This document shows positions 1-8,244 of a DNA stretch of 64,000 bases, piece by piece. The position numbers and the translations under genes were made by a program. Position 1 is the first letter of the stretch. Every line of letters starts with the position of its first letter. The stretch comes from Microvirga zambiensis WSM3693 (lineage in GTDB: Bacteria > Pseudomonadota > Alphaproteobacteria > Rhizobiales > Beijerinckiaceae): NCBI RefSeq assembly GCF_016735695.1, contig NZ_JAERQD010000016.1, forward strand, positions 1 through 64,000. Reading direction: 5' to 3'. Below the pieces are notes generated by a model. It saw nothing but the letters and a program-made list of their open reading frames with translations. It did no database searches and was not told the origin of the DNA.

Positions 1-851
1 GGCTGCACCGATTTCGGCACCTTGTTGAGCACGTTGGCGGTCTTGTGCAGCCAGCAGCGCTGATGATGCGTGCCGGGGAAGAGCTCGTCGAGCGCCTTCC
101 AGAAGCCGAGAGCTCCATCCCCGACGGCAATCCGGGGCGCAATGGTCAGGCCCCGCCGCTTGATCTCGACGAGCAGTTCTCTCCAGCTCTGGGCGCTCTC
201 GCGCACGCCGGCCTGGAAGCCGACCAGCTCCTTCTTGCCTTCCGGTGTCGCGCCGATCAGCACCAGGATGCATTCAGCCTGATCCTCCATGCGAGCCTGA
301 AGGTAGACCCCATCGGCCCAGACATAGACGTACCGACGCGCTGAGAGATCACGCGTCTGCCAGCGCTCGTACTCGCTCTGCCACTCGCCGGTCAGTCGGG
401 TAATGGTCGAGGGCGAGAGGTTCGGGGCGTCCTTGCCGAGCAGGGCGGAGAGAGCCTCCTGGAAATCGCCGGTCGAGAGCCCGCGCAGGTACAAGATCGG
501 CAGCAGCGCATCCAAACTCTTGGTCCGCCGGGCCCATTTCGGCAGGATCGCCGAGGAGAAGCGGATTCGGTCGGCCGCGCTGCTGGCACCCCGGTCGCGG
601 ATCTTGACCCGGCAGACCTCCACCGGCCCGATGCCGGTCTGGATCATGCGCTCGGGCCCATGTCCGTGCCGGACCAGGCGCTCGCGCCCATCCGGCAGCC
701 TCAGATCGCGCATGCTGGCGAGAAAGGCTTCGGCTTCGATCTCGATGGCCTGGGCCAGAAGCTTGCGGGCGCCGGCGCGCAGGATATCCGTCAGGGGATC
801 GTCAATCGCATCGGGCTGACGAAGGGGCAAAACATTGCTAGGTTCGCTCAT
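1..851 (-). CDS. IS256-family (mutator-type) transposase, 3' end beyond the window
   Basis: Catalyses cut-and-paste or copy-out transposition of its insertion sequence. The frame is open from an ATG at 849-851 to the left edge, about 283 residues, with no stop. The start reads MSEPSNVLPLRQPDAI. Family landmarks are the DGVYLQAR segment near residue 170 with the first catalytic Asp, and VGDGALGFWKAL followed by HHQRCWLHKTANVLNK near residues 240-275, the classic IS256 region with the second Asp. The third acidic residue lies outside the window. It points away from the broken epimerase to its right, so the element's 5' side faces that gene and probably truncated it. The visible part has no frameshift, so the element may be active. 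Confidence 0.93.
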   Translation of the reverse strand, partial: MSEPSNVLPLRQPDAIDDPLTDILRAGARKLLAQAIEIEAEAFLASMRDLRLPDGRERLVRHGHGPERMIQTGIGPVEVCRVKIRDRGASSAADRIRFSSAILPKWARRTKSLDALLPILYLRGLSTGDFQEALSALLGKDAPNLSPSTITRLTGEWQSEYERWQTRDLSARRYVYVWADGVYLQARMEDQAECILVLIGATPEGKKELVGFQAGVRESAQSWRELLVEIKRRGLTIAPRIAVGDGALGFWKALDELFPGTHHQRCWLHKTANVLNKVPKSVQ

Positions 852-945
852 AGGCGTATCGCTCTCTCGTAGAGGTTCTGGCAAGGCTTGATCACCTGCC
901 TCGATACGCCGCCTTTCTCACACCGTCATCACCCAGTTCCCGCCA
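1..945. mobile_element. IS256-type insertion sequence, right part
   Basis: The element holds the transposase above plus a short right flank. Its right end is placed at about 925-945 because epimerase-like coding sense begins near 957, and because a run resembling an IS256-type terminal repeat (cctttctcacaccgtcatca) lies just before it. The left end and the target duplication cannot be seen, so the boundary is inferred. Confidence 0.5.
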
Positions 946-956
946 TAGCTCGCCTG

Positions 957-1451
957 CCGTTCGACGAACCTCCTCCGTACGCCCCTCTCGATGAGGATTA
1001 TCCTGCGCGCCCGGAGACAGCCTACTCGCTGTCAAAGTTCCTCGGTGAGGAAATGGCGCGGCAATTCTGCCGCTGGGATCCTGAGCTGAAGATCATCGGC
1101 CTGCGCTTTTCCAACGTGATGGAGTCAGCCGATTACGCGCGCTTTGCCTCGTGTGAAGCAGACCCGCAATCGCGGAGGTGGAATTTGTGGGGCTACATCG
1201 ACGCGCGGGATGCGGCACAGGCTGTCCGGAAAGCTCTTGAGGCATCGCTCAAAGGTGCCGACGTGTTCATCATCGCCAATGCTGACACTGTGATGACGCG
1301 GCCGAACGCGGAACTCATGGCGGAGTTCTACCCGGACGTTGCTTTCACGAGGGAGGTCGAGCCGAACGAAACGCTCCTCTCGATTGGAAAGGCGAAACGG
1401 CTTCTGGGATACGAGCCGCGTTATGGCTGGCGCACGGCCTCGCCAAGCTAG
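957..1451 (+). pseudogene. NAD-dependent epimerase/dehydratase, 5'-truncated
   Basis: This is the C-terminal half of an extended short-chain dehydrogenase of the sugar-nucleotide epimerase type. The YSLSK motif matches the catalytic YxxxK, and GLRFSNVM, WGYIDARDAAQAV and the final LLGYEPRYGWR are typical of the family. The N-terminal Rossmann half with its GxxGxxG motif is missing. A continuous frame reaches back to an ATG at 888, but the first 20 or so residues there look unrelated and belong to the IS flank. With no nucleotide-binding half it should not be an active enzyme. The neighbouring IS256 element is the likely cause of the truncation. Confidence 0.8.
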
Positions 1452-1568
1452 GACATGGCACTTGGGCAGCATCGCAGATCCGTGTGGCCGCTGTCGGTTT
1501 CGTCAGAGATTGCTACATGCCAGTCGTTTCCCTTGTGCTGCTTAAGCCTCAGGTCAGGACCTTGCTCC

Positions 1569-1721
1569 CTAACAGGCAGTAGGTTCTGAGGCGGCTCGTC
1601 GGTGAGCGGCCTCAGACGATCTGATCTCAACCTGATCCGCAATCAGAAGGGCATCGTCGACGTCGATCCCAAGATACCGCACAGTACCCTCGATCTTGGT
1701 GTGACCCAGATCCCGCAGGAC
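1569..1721 (-). pseudogene. Tyrosine recombinase/integrase, C-terminal fragment
   Basis: Read on the minus strand, this stretch gives LGHTKIEGTVRYLGIDVDDA followed by LLIADQVEI and a TAG stop. This is the end of a phage-type tyrosine recombinase: LGH carries the box II histidine and the Tyr of VRYLGI is the nucleophile position. Only about 50 residues remain and the Arg and HxxR boxes are gone, so it is a relic. It runs tail to tail against a PRC-barrel remnant on the other strand, which suggests two unrelated scraps joined by deletion. Confidence 0.7.
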
Positions 1722-1741
1722 GCGATCATGGCCACCAACTC

Positions 1742-1936
1742 GATGATCTCGATGATCGCAACGCGGCCAACGAGAAGGTCGGCGAGGTCGAGGACTTTGT
1801 GGTCAGTCAGGGCCGGGCCATCGGCTACATCGTCTCGGTCGGCGGCTTCCTCGGCATGGGGGGCCGAAAGGTCCTCGTCGACCCGGCTTCCGTCACCGTG
1901 TCGTACAACGCCAACGTAAGCGCTGGAATGCCGTGA
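1742..1936 (+). pseudogene. PRC-barrel domain protein remnant
   Basis: This frame has no usable start codon but ends at a TGA. It contains NEKVGEVEDFVV, then GYIVSVGGFLGMGGRKVLVD and PASVTVSYNAN. This is the PRC-barrel signature of small rhizobial stress or photosynthesis-related proteins, which have NEKIG...D and a VGGFLGIGxKxVAVP turn. An intact relative would have an N-terminal signal region, absent here because the sequence upstream changes to the integrase scrap. It is probably not expressed. Confidence 0.6.
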
Positions 1937-2010
1937 TGAACACCACGAATGCAGATCCGTGCCAGACAAGCCTGGCACGGATCATATGCATTGTTTTCGT
2001 ACTCGGGTCG

Positions 2011-2214
2011 TTACCAGGTCTGGCGGCCGTACCAGTCGTCGACATCCTGGCGAACGCGGTCCTTTTCAAGACCGTAACGTTCCTGGATCTTGCCTTCGAG
2101 CTGATCGCGCTGGCCATTGATCACATCGAGATCGTCGTCAGTGAGCTTGCCCCACTGCTCCTTGATCTGGCCTTTAACCTGCTTCCAGTTGCCCTCAACG
2201 CGGTTCCAATCCAT
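2011..2214 (-). CDS. CsbD-family general stress protein
   Basis: A small (67 aa) hydrophilic protein of the CsbD family, whose members accumulate under general stress and whose biochemical role is unknown. It matches the family throughout: MDWNRVEGNWKQVKGQIKEQ, then WGKLTDDDLDVINGQRDQLEGK in outline and a final QDVDDWYGRQ. Length is normal for CsbD proteins. The ATG follows an AGAGGG ribosome site about ten bases upstream. It stands alone between remnants on the left and a basic orphan gene on the right. Confidence 0.92.
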   Translation of the reverse strand: MDWNRVEGNWKQVKGQIKEQWGKLTDDDLDVINGQRDQLEGKIQERYGLEKDRVRQDVDDWYGRQTW

Positions 2215-2537
2215 GGCTCATACCCTCTGGTTGCTACGTCTGAGCTCAACGCCGATGCGCTGACAAGGTTTCCCAATCGAAGCAGCCCCGCAACAGAGAC
2301 CGAGTGTAACCACCTGTTCGTCATTCGACTGGGAGCGGGTGGCCGTGTCAGATGACTCGAAGAGGAGGAACGTCGATTTCACACGAAGCGCCGATCAAGC
2401 CTGATCGCTGGACGCAGCGCATCAACGCATGATGCGTGCAATCGACAGCTTACTTTTGCGGGTCTTGCACCCATAAGCCGGGCGATGCGTTAAATGTGGC
2501 AGTCCACCGCTGCTTCGATCAATCCTGGGAGATCATC
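2215..2537. other. Gene-free stretch
   Basis: This holds the divergent upstream regions of the CsbD-like gene and the basic-protein gene. I see no coding sense, strong hairpin or recognised repeat. Promoters for both genes are expected here but no convincing -35/-10 pair was picked out. Confidence 0.5.
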
Positions 2538-3023
2538 ATGGCGAGAACGCCCAAGACAGCAGTCTCGAGAACTCGTGCCAGCAAGAGAGACGATAACACC
2601 GCTGCATCAAAGAAGCAGGTGGCCCCTGCCGCACGTTCGAGGCAGAAAGCCCCGGCGTCACGTCCGCGCGCTGGAACCGAGTCGTCATCTCACAGTTGGG
2701 GAAGCCTCCTGAACAATCTCTTCACGTCATCCCTTGGACGCGAGATCCTGGCCGACGTGCTGATCGCCGCCGCGGCAGCGTTGAAGAAGGATCGCCCGAT
2801 CGTACAGCAAGCCTTTGAGGACGGCGTTCAAAAGGCGGCCCAAGCGGGCGCCACTGCTGTCGGCGCGGGATCCGATGTTGCCTCTGCCACAGCCACTCTG
2901 GCGCAGTCAGCAGCGGGAGCGTTGGCCGAGATCGTGACCGATGCCGCCCGCGACATACGACCTGGATCTCCTGCCAAAAGATCGGGAAGCAGCAGCACGA
3001 GGAGTCGGCGCAGGAAGGCTTAA
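2538..3023 (+). CDS. Basic Ala/Ser-rich hypothetical protein
   Basis: A 161-residue protein with three parts. Residues 1-55 are a Lys/Arg/Ser/Ala-rich disordered head. Residues 60-140 form an Ala-rich, probably helical middle (GREILADVLIAAAAALKK and later ATATLAQSAAGALAEIV). The end is a very basic tail, RSGSSSTRSRRRKA. This layout is seen in small nucleoid-associated or stress-linked proteins of Hyphomicrobiales, but I cannot name a family. The ATG at 2538 was preferred over an earlier in-frame start at 2436 because GGGAG lies a few bases upstream and the extra residues look non-coding. DNA binding is a guess from charge alone. Confidence 0.7.
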   Translation: MARTPKTAVSRTRASKRDDNTAASKKQVAPAARSRQKAPASRPRAGTESSSHSWGSLLNNLFTSSLGREILADVLIAAAAALKKDRPIVQQAFEDGVQKAAQAGATAVGAGSDVASATATLAQSAAGALAEIVTDAARDIRPGSPAKRSGSSSTRSRRRKA

Positions 3024-3212
3024 GAGTCTCGGAAGGGGACGGCTTGTGGGATGCCATGTCCAACGTCTTCGCAAGCTGAAAGACTAACAGGCTCTGCCCT
3101 GATGAGCGCTGAGCTGAATCAAAGGCTGCGAACACGGACATGAATTCGTCTCTCATCTTGGGAGACGAATTCCAGGGCTGGCTGCATCAATGACTGCGGT
3201 CCGTCCCGAAGC

Positions 3213-3659
3213 TTATGAGCAAGACCCGATATGCCAATCCAGAAAAGGGGGATTGCTGAACACCAGCCCTGCCGGGATGCAATCAAGGCGATCTTTGCTC
3301 GTGCCTGAGACTGTCGGAGGCGCGACGGAACCAGTTACCTCTGGGTTGGCGCCCATGTCGAATTTGAGGGCCCAGAGGTGGTGTTGCTGGGCTGTACCGG
3401 AACTCAGCTCTTCAAGCACGCTTCCTTCGGCTGCGGCAGCGGAAAGCGTGAGGCCAACCAATAAGATCTCTGGTGCCAGAATTCTGAAATCGATCATCAC
3501 GAGCTCCGCAGCAGGGACAACGTCAACCGTCCTCTGGGCAATGTCGTTCCAAATGGTCTTGCTGCAAACGTTACCGCAGCTTGAGCGGCGGCGAAACAGC
3601 GCGTCATTTGAGGCAGCAGCTCGAAGCAGAGCTTTGATGAAATCCTTTCTAGCCATCAT
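3213..3659 (-). CDS. Doubtful hypothetical ORF
   Basis: A 148-residue frame starting MMARKDFIKALLRAAASND. It has one short hydrophobic stretch (ILLVGLTLSAAAAEG) and no recognised motif. An overlapping frame of similar length exists on the opposite strand, so either or both may be chance. It is listed only because the 900-base stretch from 3024 to 3923 has no better gene. Confidence 0.22.
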   Translation of the reverse strand: MMARKDFIKALLRAAASNDALFRRRSSCGNVCSKTIWNDIAQRTVDVVPAAELVMIDFRILAPEILLVGLTLSAAAAEGSVLEELSSGTAQQHHLWALKFDMGANPEVTGSVAPPTVSGTSKDRLDCIPAGLVFSNPPFLDWHIGSCS

Positions 3660-3923
3660 GACGCTTGCGGATATGTATCCCTTGGCGGATCATGGACGTC
3701 GTCCCTCACGAGCAAGTGGCTGCGATGCAGGTAGAGCCAGCATGCATGGCTGATCACCTCAGCCTGAGAGCGATAGCGAGCATGACGACTTAGCTTCATG
3801 CGACACAAGTGACCAGCATCAGAACACTTGCAGCACCGTTAAGGGAAGGCCCGTGGGAACGGCACTGCTCCCGAGGCGTCTTCACAAGCATCCGTCCCAA
3901 CCCCACTGCCGGAGCCTCTCATC

Positions 3924-4859
3924 GTGGAAGCGCCTCCCCTCGAGCGTAAGCTCGTCGCCATCCTGGCCGCCGACGTGGCCGGCTACAGCCGCATGATGCA
4001 CCAGGACGAGGACGCGACGCTTGCGACCCTCACCACCCACCGCACGATCATCGACGACCTCATCACCGCCGGGCGAGGTGGAATCTCGGGCACGGCCGGC
4101 GACAGCGTCCTGGCAGAGTTCGCCAGCGTCGTCGACGCCGTGCATTGCGCGGTGGCGATCCAGCAGGCCCTGCACAGGGCCAATGCCGACCTGCCTCCGG
4201 AGCGCCGGATGCGGCTGCGCATCGGCATCAACATCGGCGACGTCCTGGTCAAGGACGGCACCATCTTCGGGGACGGCGTCAACGTCGCCGCCCGCCTCGA
4301 GTCCCTGGCGGAGCCGGGCAGCGTCTGCATCACGCGCGGCGTGCGCGACCACATCCGCGACCGCGGCGACTATGAGTTCGAGGATCTCGGCGAGCACGGC
4401 GTCAAGAACATCGCCCGCCCGGTACGGGCATTCCGGATCCTGTTCGATCCCAACGGCACGACCGAGCTGCGCGAGATCCCGGGTGCGCCGGAGCCGTCGC
4501 TCTCGGGCGGGGTTGCCTCGGACGTGTCGCAGAATGCGATCGAGCTCGAATTCTGGCAATCGGTCCAGGCCAGCGGGGAGGCGGAGGAGTACGCGGCCTA
4601 TCTCGAACGCTATCCTGATGGGATCTTCGCCGCTCTGGCACGGGATCGGCTGGCCAAGCCCGAGACCCTCGAGCGTCCACCCTCTCCGCCGAACGGCTCG
4701 GCGGTCGAACTGGCGTTCTGGGACACCGTCAAGGACAGCGACAACCCGGCGATGTTCCAGGCCTATCTCGAGCAGTTCCCGGCCGGTGCCTTCAGGGCGC
4801 TGGCGGAAATTCGGCTGACCGAACTCGACGGCGCGGACGGCGGCGAAGGCGGGCTCTAG
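3924..4859 (+). CDS. Class III adenylate/guanylate cyclase with C-terminal FWxxVxxS repeats
   Basis: Makes a cyclic nucleotide, probably cAMP, from the triphosphate. The cyclase domain fills residues 8-175: VAILAADVAGYSRMM supplies the first metal Asp, GDSVLAEF the second, and GDGVNVAARLESLA the Asn/Arg substrate region. There is no membrane segment or sensor domain ahead of it. After a linker come two repeats of about 40 residues, ELEFWQSVQASGEAEEYAAY and VELAFWDTVKDSDNPAMFQA, each continuing YLexxPxGxFxaLA. Such repeats follow cyclase or caspase-like domains in rhizobia and are thought to bind partners. The GTG start follows GGAG by nine bases. It appears to be a single-gene unit. Confidence 0.9.
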   Translation: MEAPPLERKLVAILAADVAGYSRMMHQDEDATLATLTTHRTIIDDLITAGRGGISGTAGDSVLAEFASVVDAVHCAVAIQQALHRANADLPPERRMRLRIGINIGDVLVKDGTIFGDGVNVAARLESLAEPGSVCITRGVRDHIRDRGDYEFEDLGEHGVKNIARPVRAFRILFDPNGTTELREIPGAPEPSLSGGVASDVSQNAIELEFWQSVQASGEAEEYAAYLERYPDGIFAALARDRLAKPETLERPPSPPNGSAVELAFWDTVKDSDNPAMFQAYLEQFPAGAFRALAEIRLTELDGADGGEGGL

Positions 4860-4911
4860 GGCTTGTCCCGGCGAAGCGGCTCCGGCCCGCCGTCCATATC
4901 ATGCGCTGGTG

Positions 4912-6888
4912 TCATGCGACGCCGATCGCGACCGGCCCGCGAGAGGCCCCTGTCGCCTCCGCACGGGCGAGCTGCACACTTAGGGCCACCGCCTCGCGCA
5001 GGGTCGTGGCGACGAGATCCGCCCGGGCCGCCTCGCGCAGCGCCACGGCCGCCGCAGCGTCCATTCCCTCGACCCAGCATCCCAGAAGGATCCGCGCCCG
5101 CGGCATCTTGCGGCGCAGGCGACGCACGGCATAGCGCATGTGGGCCGGGCTGCCCGCATCGAGATAGGACAGGCACACCATGGCGATGCCGGCGTCGTCG
5201 ATCCTCGCAACGGCCTGGACCGACAGGGAGGCTGCGCTTTCCACCCGCGCCTTGAGGCCGTGCTTGGTCAGCACTTGCGCCAGCATCAGGGCAGCGGCCT
5301 CGTCGACCGGGCTCTGGCCGGCAATGCACAGGATCGGCGTCTCGCCCTGGAAGCGCGGGTCGAGATCCTCCGGTACCAGAGTCGGAAGACCGGCCGTGCC
5401 GCTCCCGTCCGCGCTAGCCTCGACGGCGGCGGCCGCCTCCGGATCGTCCGTGCGGCCGGATTCCGGCTCCTGGTCGGGGTGATCGGACAGGTCGTCCACG
5501 AGCTCCTCGACCGTATCCCGCACCCGCTCCAGGCGGGCTTCGTCCAGCACGCCGCGCAGCGCGTCGGCACGGGCGAGCCGCAGGCCGGCCAGGGCCACCT
5601 CGTCGTAGTACACCGAAAGCGAGCGCTCCTTCAGGAATTCCTCCGCGACGTCGGCGGCCTCCGCCGGGTCGCCGGCGAGCATGCGCTGGTAGAAGATCTC
5701 CGGCGGCGACAGGGCGGGACGGTCGCCGAGCATGACGTCGAGGAACTCGAGCTGCTCCACGTGCCGGCCGAGGACGACCAGGCACACCGTCAGCGGGGTT
5801 GCCAGCACCAGTCCGATCGGGCCCCAGAGCCAGGTCCAGAAGGTCGCCGAGACGACGACGGCCACCGGGGACAGCCCGGTGCTGTGGCCGTAGACGAGCG
5901 GTTCGACCACATGACCTGCAATCGGCTCGACGACGATGAACAGGGCGGCGGTCATCAGCAGCATCGACCAGCCGGGATCGACGGCCGCCGCCAGGGCGAG
6001 CGGGAAGGCGGCGGAGATGAAGGCGCCGATGTACGGCACGAAGCGCAGGATCGCGGCGAGGATGCCCCACAGAACCGGGCTCGGTACGCCGATGAAGAAC
6101 AGGCCGATGCCGATCACCACGCCGAAGGCGGCGTTGAGCGCCAACTGCGTCAGGAACAGCTTGCTCAGGCGCCTGGCGGCGTCGTCGAGGGCGGCAGTGG
6201 TCTTCTGGAGGTCGTGCGAGCCGGCGAGGCGGATCAGGCGGTTCCGCAAATCCTCCCGTTGCAGCAGGATGAAGATCACGAAGATGATCACGATGCCGGT
6301 GGTCGCGGCAGGGTGGATGAGCGGCGTGATGAAGGCGCCGAGAGTTTGCAGCGCGCCCGGGTCGGGCTGGCGCACCTCGACCGGGATGGGCTTCGTCTCT
6401 GTCGCCGGCACGGAGTTCGGCGTCAGCGGATTGGCCGGCGGTGATGTTCCGGCGTGCGGCCTGTCGAGTTCCTTGCCGAGGTCCTGCAACACGTCCGCAG
6501 CCCGTTCGAGGGCGCTGCTGCCGGCAGCAGACCCGCGCAGCGACTGCACTTTCTCGCGCATGGTAGCCTGGTATCGCGGCAGGTCCCCGGCGAGCTGGGT
6601 CACCTGTGTCGCCATCACGGTGGCGAGTGCCGTGATGCCGGCGAAAGCCACCAGCACGACGCCGACGACGGCCAGAGCCCGAGGGACATGCGCCTTCTGC
6701 AAAAGCCTGATCAGGGGAGCCAGCACGAAGCTCAGGAGGATGGCGAGCGCCACCGGGACGAAGACCTCGCGACCGACGTACAGGGCCGCGATGATGAGCG
6801 CCGTCATGCCGACGATGCCGAGGCCGGCGGACGCGGGACCCGAGGGGAGGATGTCCCGCTCGGCGATCTTCGGTTTCAGGTCCGGCAT
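4912..6888 (-). CDS. AI-2E/PerM-family transporter with cytosolic C-terminal extension
   Basis: An inner-membrane protein of the AI-2E exporter (PerM) superfamily; substrates range from autoinducers to Na+/H+ exchange, so the cargo is unknown. Residues 20-85 hold paired helices (VGMTALIIAALYVGREVFVP, FVLAPLIRLLQKAHVPRALA), a periplasmic loop follows, and residues 205-400 hold the rest, with LRFVPYIGAFISAAFP and GHVVEPLVYG as family signatures. Usual members have about 350-400 residues; this one has 658. The extra 250 residues include an acidic linker and a globular part (ILCIAGQSPVDEAAALML to RILLGCWVEGMD) resembling a cobalamin-binding-like alpha/beta fold. The ATG at 6888 was chosen over an earlier in-frame start at 7098 because the added 70 residues are Arg/Pro-rich and unlike any leader. 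Confidence 0.85.
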   Translation of the reverse strand: MPDLKPKIAERDILPSGPASAGLGIVGMTALIIAALYVGREVFVPVALAILLSFVLAPLIRLLQKAHVPRALAVVGVVLVAFAGITALATVMATQVTQLAGDLPRYQATMREKVQSLRGSAAGSSALERAADVLQDLGKELDRPHAGTSPPANPLTPNSVPATETKPIPVEVRQPDPGALQTLGAFITPLIHPAATTGIVIIFVIFILLQREDLRNRLIRLAGSHDLQKTTAALDDAARRLSKLFLTQLALNAAFGVVIGIGLFFIGVPSPVLWGILAAILRFVPYIGAFISAAFPLALAAAVDPGWSMLLMTAALFIVVEPIAGHVVEPLVYGHSTGLSPVAVVVSATFWTWLWGPIGLVLATPLTVCLVVLGRHVEQLEFLDVMLGDRPALSPPEIFYQRMLAGDPAEAADVAEEFLKERSLSVYYDEVALAGLRLARADALRGVLDEARLERVRDTVEELVDDLSDHPDQEPESGRTDDPEAAAAVEASADGSGTAGLPTLVPEDLDPRFQGETPILCIAGQSPVDEAAALMLAQVLTKHGLKARVESAASLSVQAVARIDDAGIAMVCLSYLDAGSPAHMRYAVRRLRRKMPRARILLGCWVEGMDAAAAVALREAARADLVATTLREAVALSVQLARAEATGASRGPVAIGVA

Positions 6889-6998
6889 CGAGATCGGTTC
6901 CAAGGCCGCCGGAAGTCTGGTGCGTCGGCCCGGCCCGGTGCGACAACGCGCGGTGATGCGATTGGCTCCGTTCCCGCTCCAGGGGCAGCGGCCGGGGC

Positions 6999-7283
6999 GG
7001 CACGCAATGGGTCCGCCTGCTCGACACGAACCGGAAGGATGAAGCCGAGTTGACGGAGTTCGACTTCGGCCACGCGTACGAGGTGACCGCCCATTCACTG
7101 CTGCTGTTCATCTTCCGGCCCTGCCGGACGAGGAAGCGGGCGACGGACACCGAGCGCTCGTTCCAACACGTCATCCAGGCGCCGGAGGATGCCTCGGTCC
7201 GTCAGCTCGTCCCGGGCGGCAGGAAAATCCGCGATCCGCGGCGATGGGAGCGGCTGGCCGAGGGATTTCCGATGGGCCGATGA
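6999..7283 (+). pseudogene. Glycogen debranching/isoamylase-type C-terminal remnant
   Basis: From 6999 the frame reads GTQWVRLLDTNRKDEAELTE, then FDFGHAYEVTAHSLLLFIF. This resembles the last beta-sandwich strands of GlgX-type debranching enzymes, where a W-x-R-x-x-D-T strand is followed by Y-x-V-x-x-R-S-L-L-L-F. Nothing of the catalytic barrel remains upstream, where the AI-2E gene starts on the other strand. After about 7130 the frame continues to a TGA at 7283 with no family resemblance. It is called a remnant on motif resemblance only. Confidence 0.4.
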
Positions 7284-7521
7284 CGGTACCGGGCTGACAC
7301 AAGCCGAACGTCGGCAAGCGACGCGGAGGGACTTGCGCGTGTCCGCCAAATGGCCGAGCCGGACGTCGCGAAATGACGCACCTCCAAACATCACCGGCTT
7401 GCAAGCCGTTGACGTATTGCACTGCATCGGCTCCGCCGTGGGGCCGGATGCCCTTCCGAAACAGGGTCGGGTCCGGGGCGGGAATTCGAGCCAGGTCGGT
7501 CACCCGGATACTTTCCCTCTG

Positions 7522-7564
7522 CCGTGCCTGCAAGAGATGAGCCCGTGCCTGCAAGAGATGAGCC
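7522..7564. repeat. Two tandem copies of a 21-base unit
   Basis: The unit containing tgcctgcaagagatgagc occurs twice head to tail with identical sequence, ending ten bases before the response-regulator ATG at 7574. The period is a multiple of three. It could be a replication slip, or it could affect translation start by changing the leader. Confidence 0.85.
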
Positions 7565-7573
7565 GGTCCGAAA

Positions 7574-7942
7574 ATGACGATCAATGCCACGCAGCGAGTG
7601 CTCCTCGTAGAGGACGAGCCGGGAATTGCCGAACTCGTCAGCCAAATGCTGCAGGATCTCTCGTGTCAGGTGGTTGCAACCGCCTCCAGCCTTGACGAAG
7701 CCGTCACCCTGGCGGGGACGAGCGATATCGATCTGGCCATCCTTGACGTCAGGCTGCAGGGACAGCCGAGCGAGCCGGTGGCGCGGGTTCTGCAAGGCCG
7801 GGGTATCCCTTTCATCTTCGCGACGGGATACCGAATCTCCGAGATCGAGCGCGAGTTCGAGGCGGTTCCGACCCTCTCGAAGCCCTTTCGATCGGTCGAT
7901 CTTGCTCACGCGATAACGCTTGTCCTGGACCGCCGCTCCTGA
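7574..7942 (+). CDS. Single-domain response regulator
   Basis: A stand-alone receiver domain of 122 residues with no output domain. It accepts phosphate from a histidine kinase and acts by protein contact or as a phosphate sink. The acidic pocket is EDE at residues 13-15, the phosphorylated Asp is in LAILDVRL, and the conserved Thr/Lys are in FATGY and LSKPF. The LDVRLQG and FIFATGY wording is typical of receivers that pair with HWE-type kinases in Alphaproteobacteria. No kinase is adjacent. The ribosome site is weak. Confidence 0.9.
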   Translation: MTINATQRVLLVEDEPGIAELVSQMLQDLSCQVVATASSLDEAVTLAGTSDIDLAILDVRLQGQPSEPVARVLQGRGIPFIFATGYRISEIEREFEAVPTLSKPFRSVDLAHAITLVLDRRS

Positions 7943-8244
7943 TCCCCGGGCCGCGCAGGCCTGAACAGCGTGAATTCGGCACGAAGCCGCCGATCCAGCG
8001 GCAACAGCGCGGCATTGCGTCGGCCGCGCCAAAACGCCCTAGCCTGTGAACAAGGATGGATCCCGGTGGTTGAGAGACCTGAACTCCCGCAGGCTGACAG
8101 GGGAGGTTGTCTCGGATGATATCGACCATCCCATCTCCGCGTTCATGCGCAAGCTGGAGAGCTTAGCTGCGCACACCGGGAAAAGACGACCCTGCCGCAC
8201 CTGCGTGGAATATGCACTGCATTGCAGTCCATCAGGAGGGCGCC
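7943..8244. other. Gene-free stretch
   Basis: No convincing coding region. It holds the 3' flank of the response regulator and the leader of the next gene, including a good aggagg-type ribosome site just before 8245. Confidence 0.5.

Noticed and set aside
3190-3753. A 187-residue plus-strand frame opposite the doubtful minus-strand ORF
   Set aside because: No motif, no clear ribosome site; at most one of the two frames can be real and neither has support.
5140-6444. A 434-residue plus-strand frame over the AI-2E gene
   Set aside because: Antisense shadow with biased composition and no motif.
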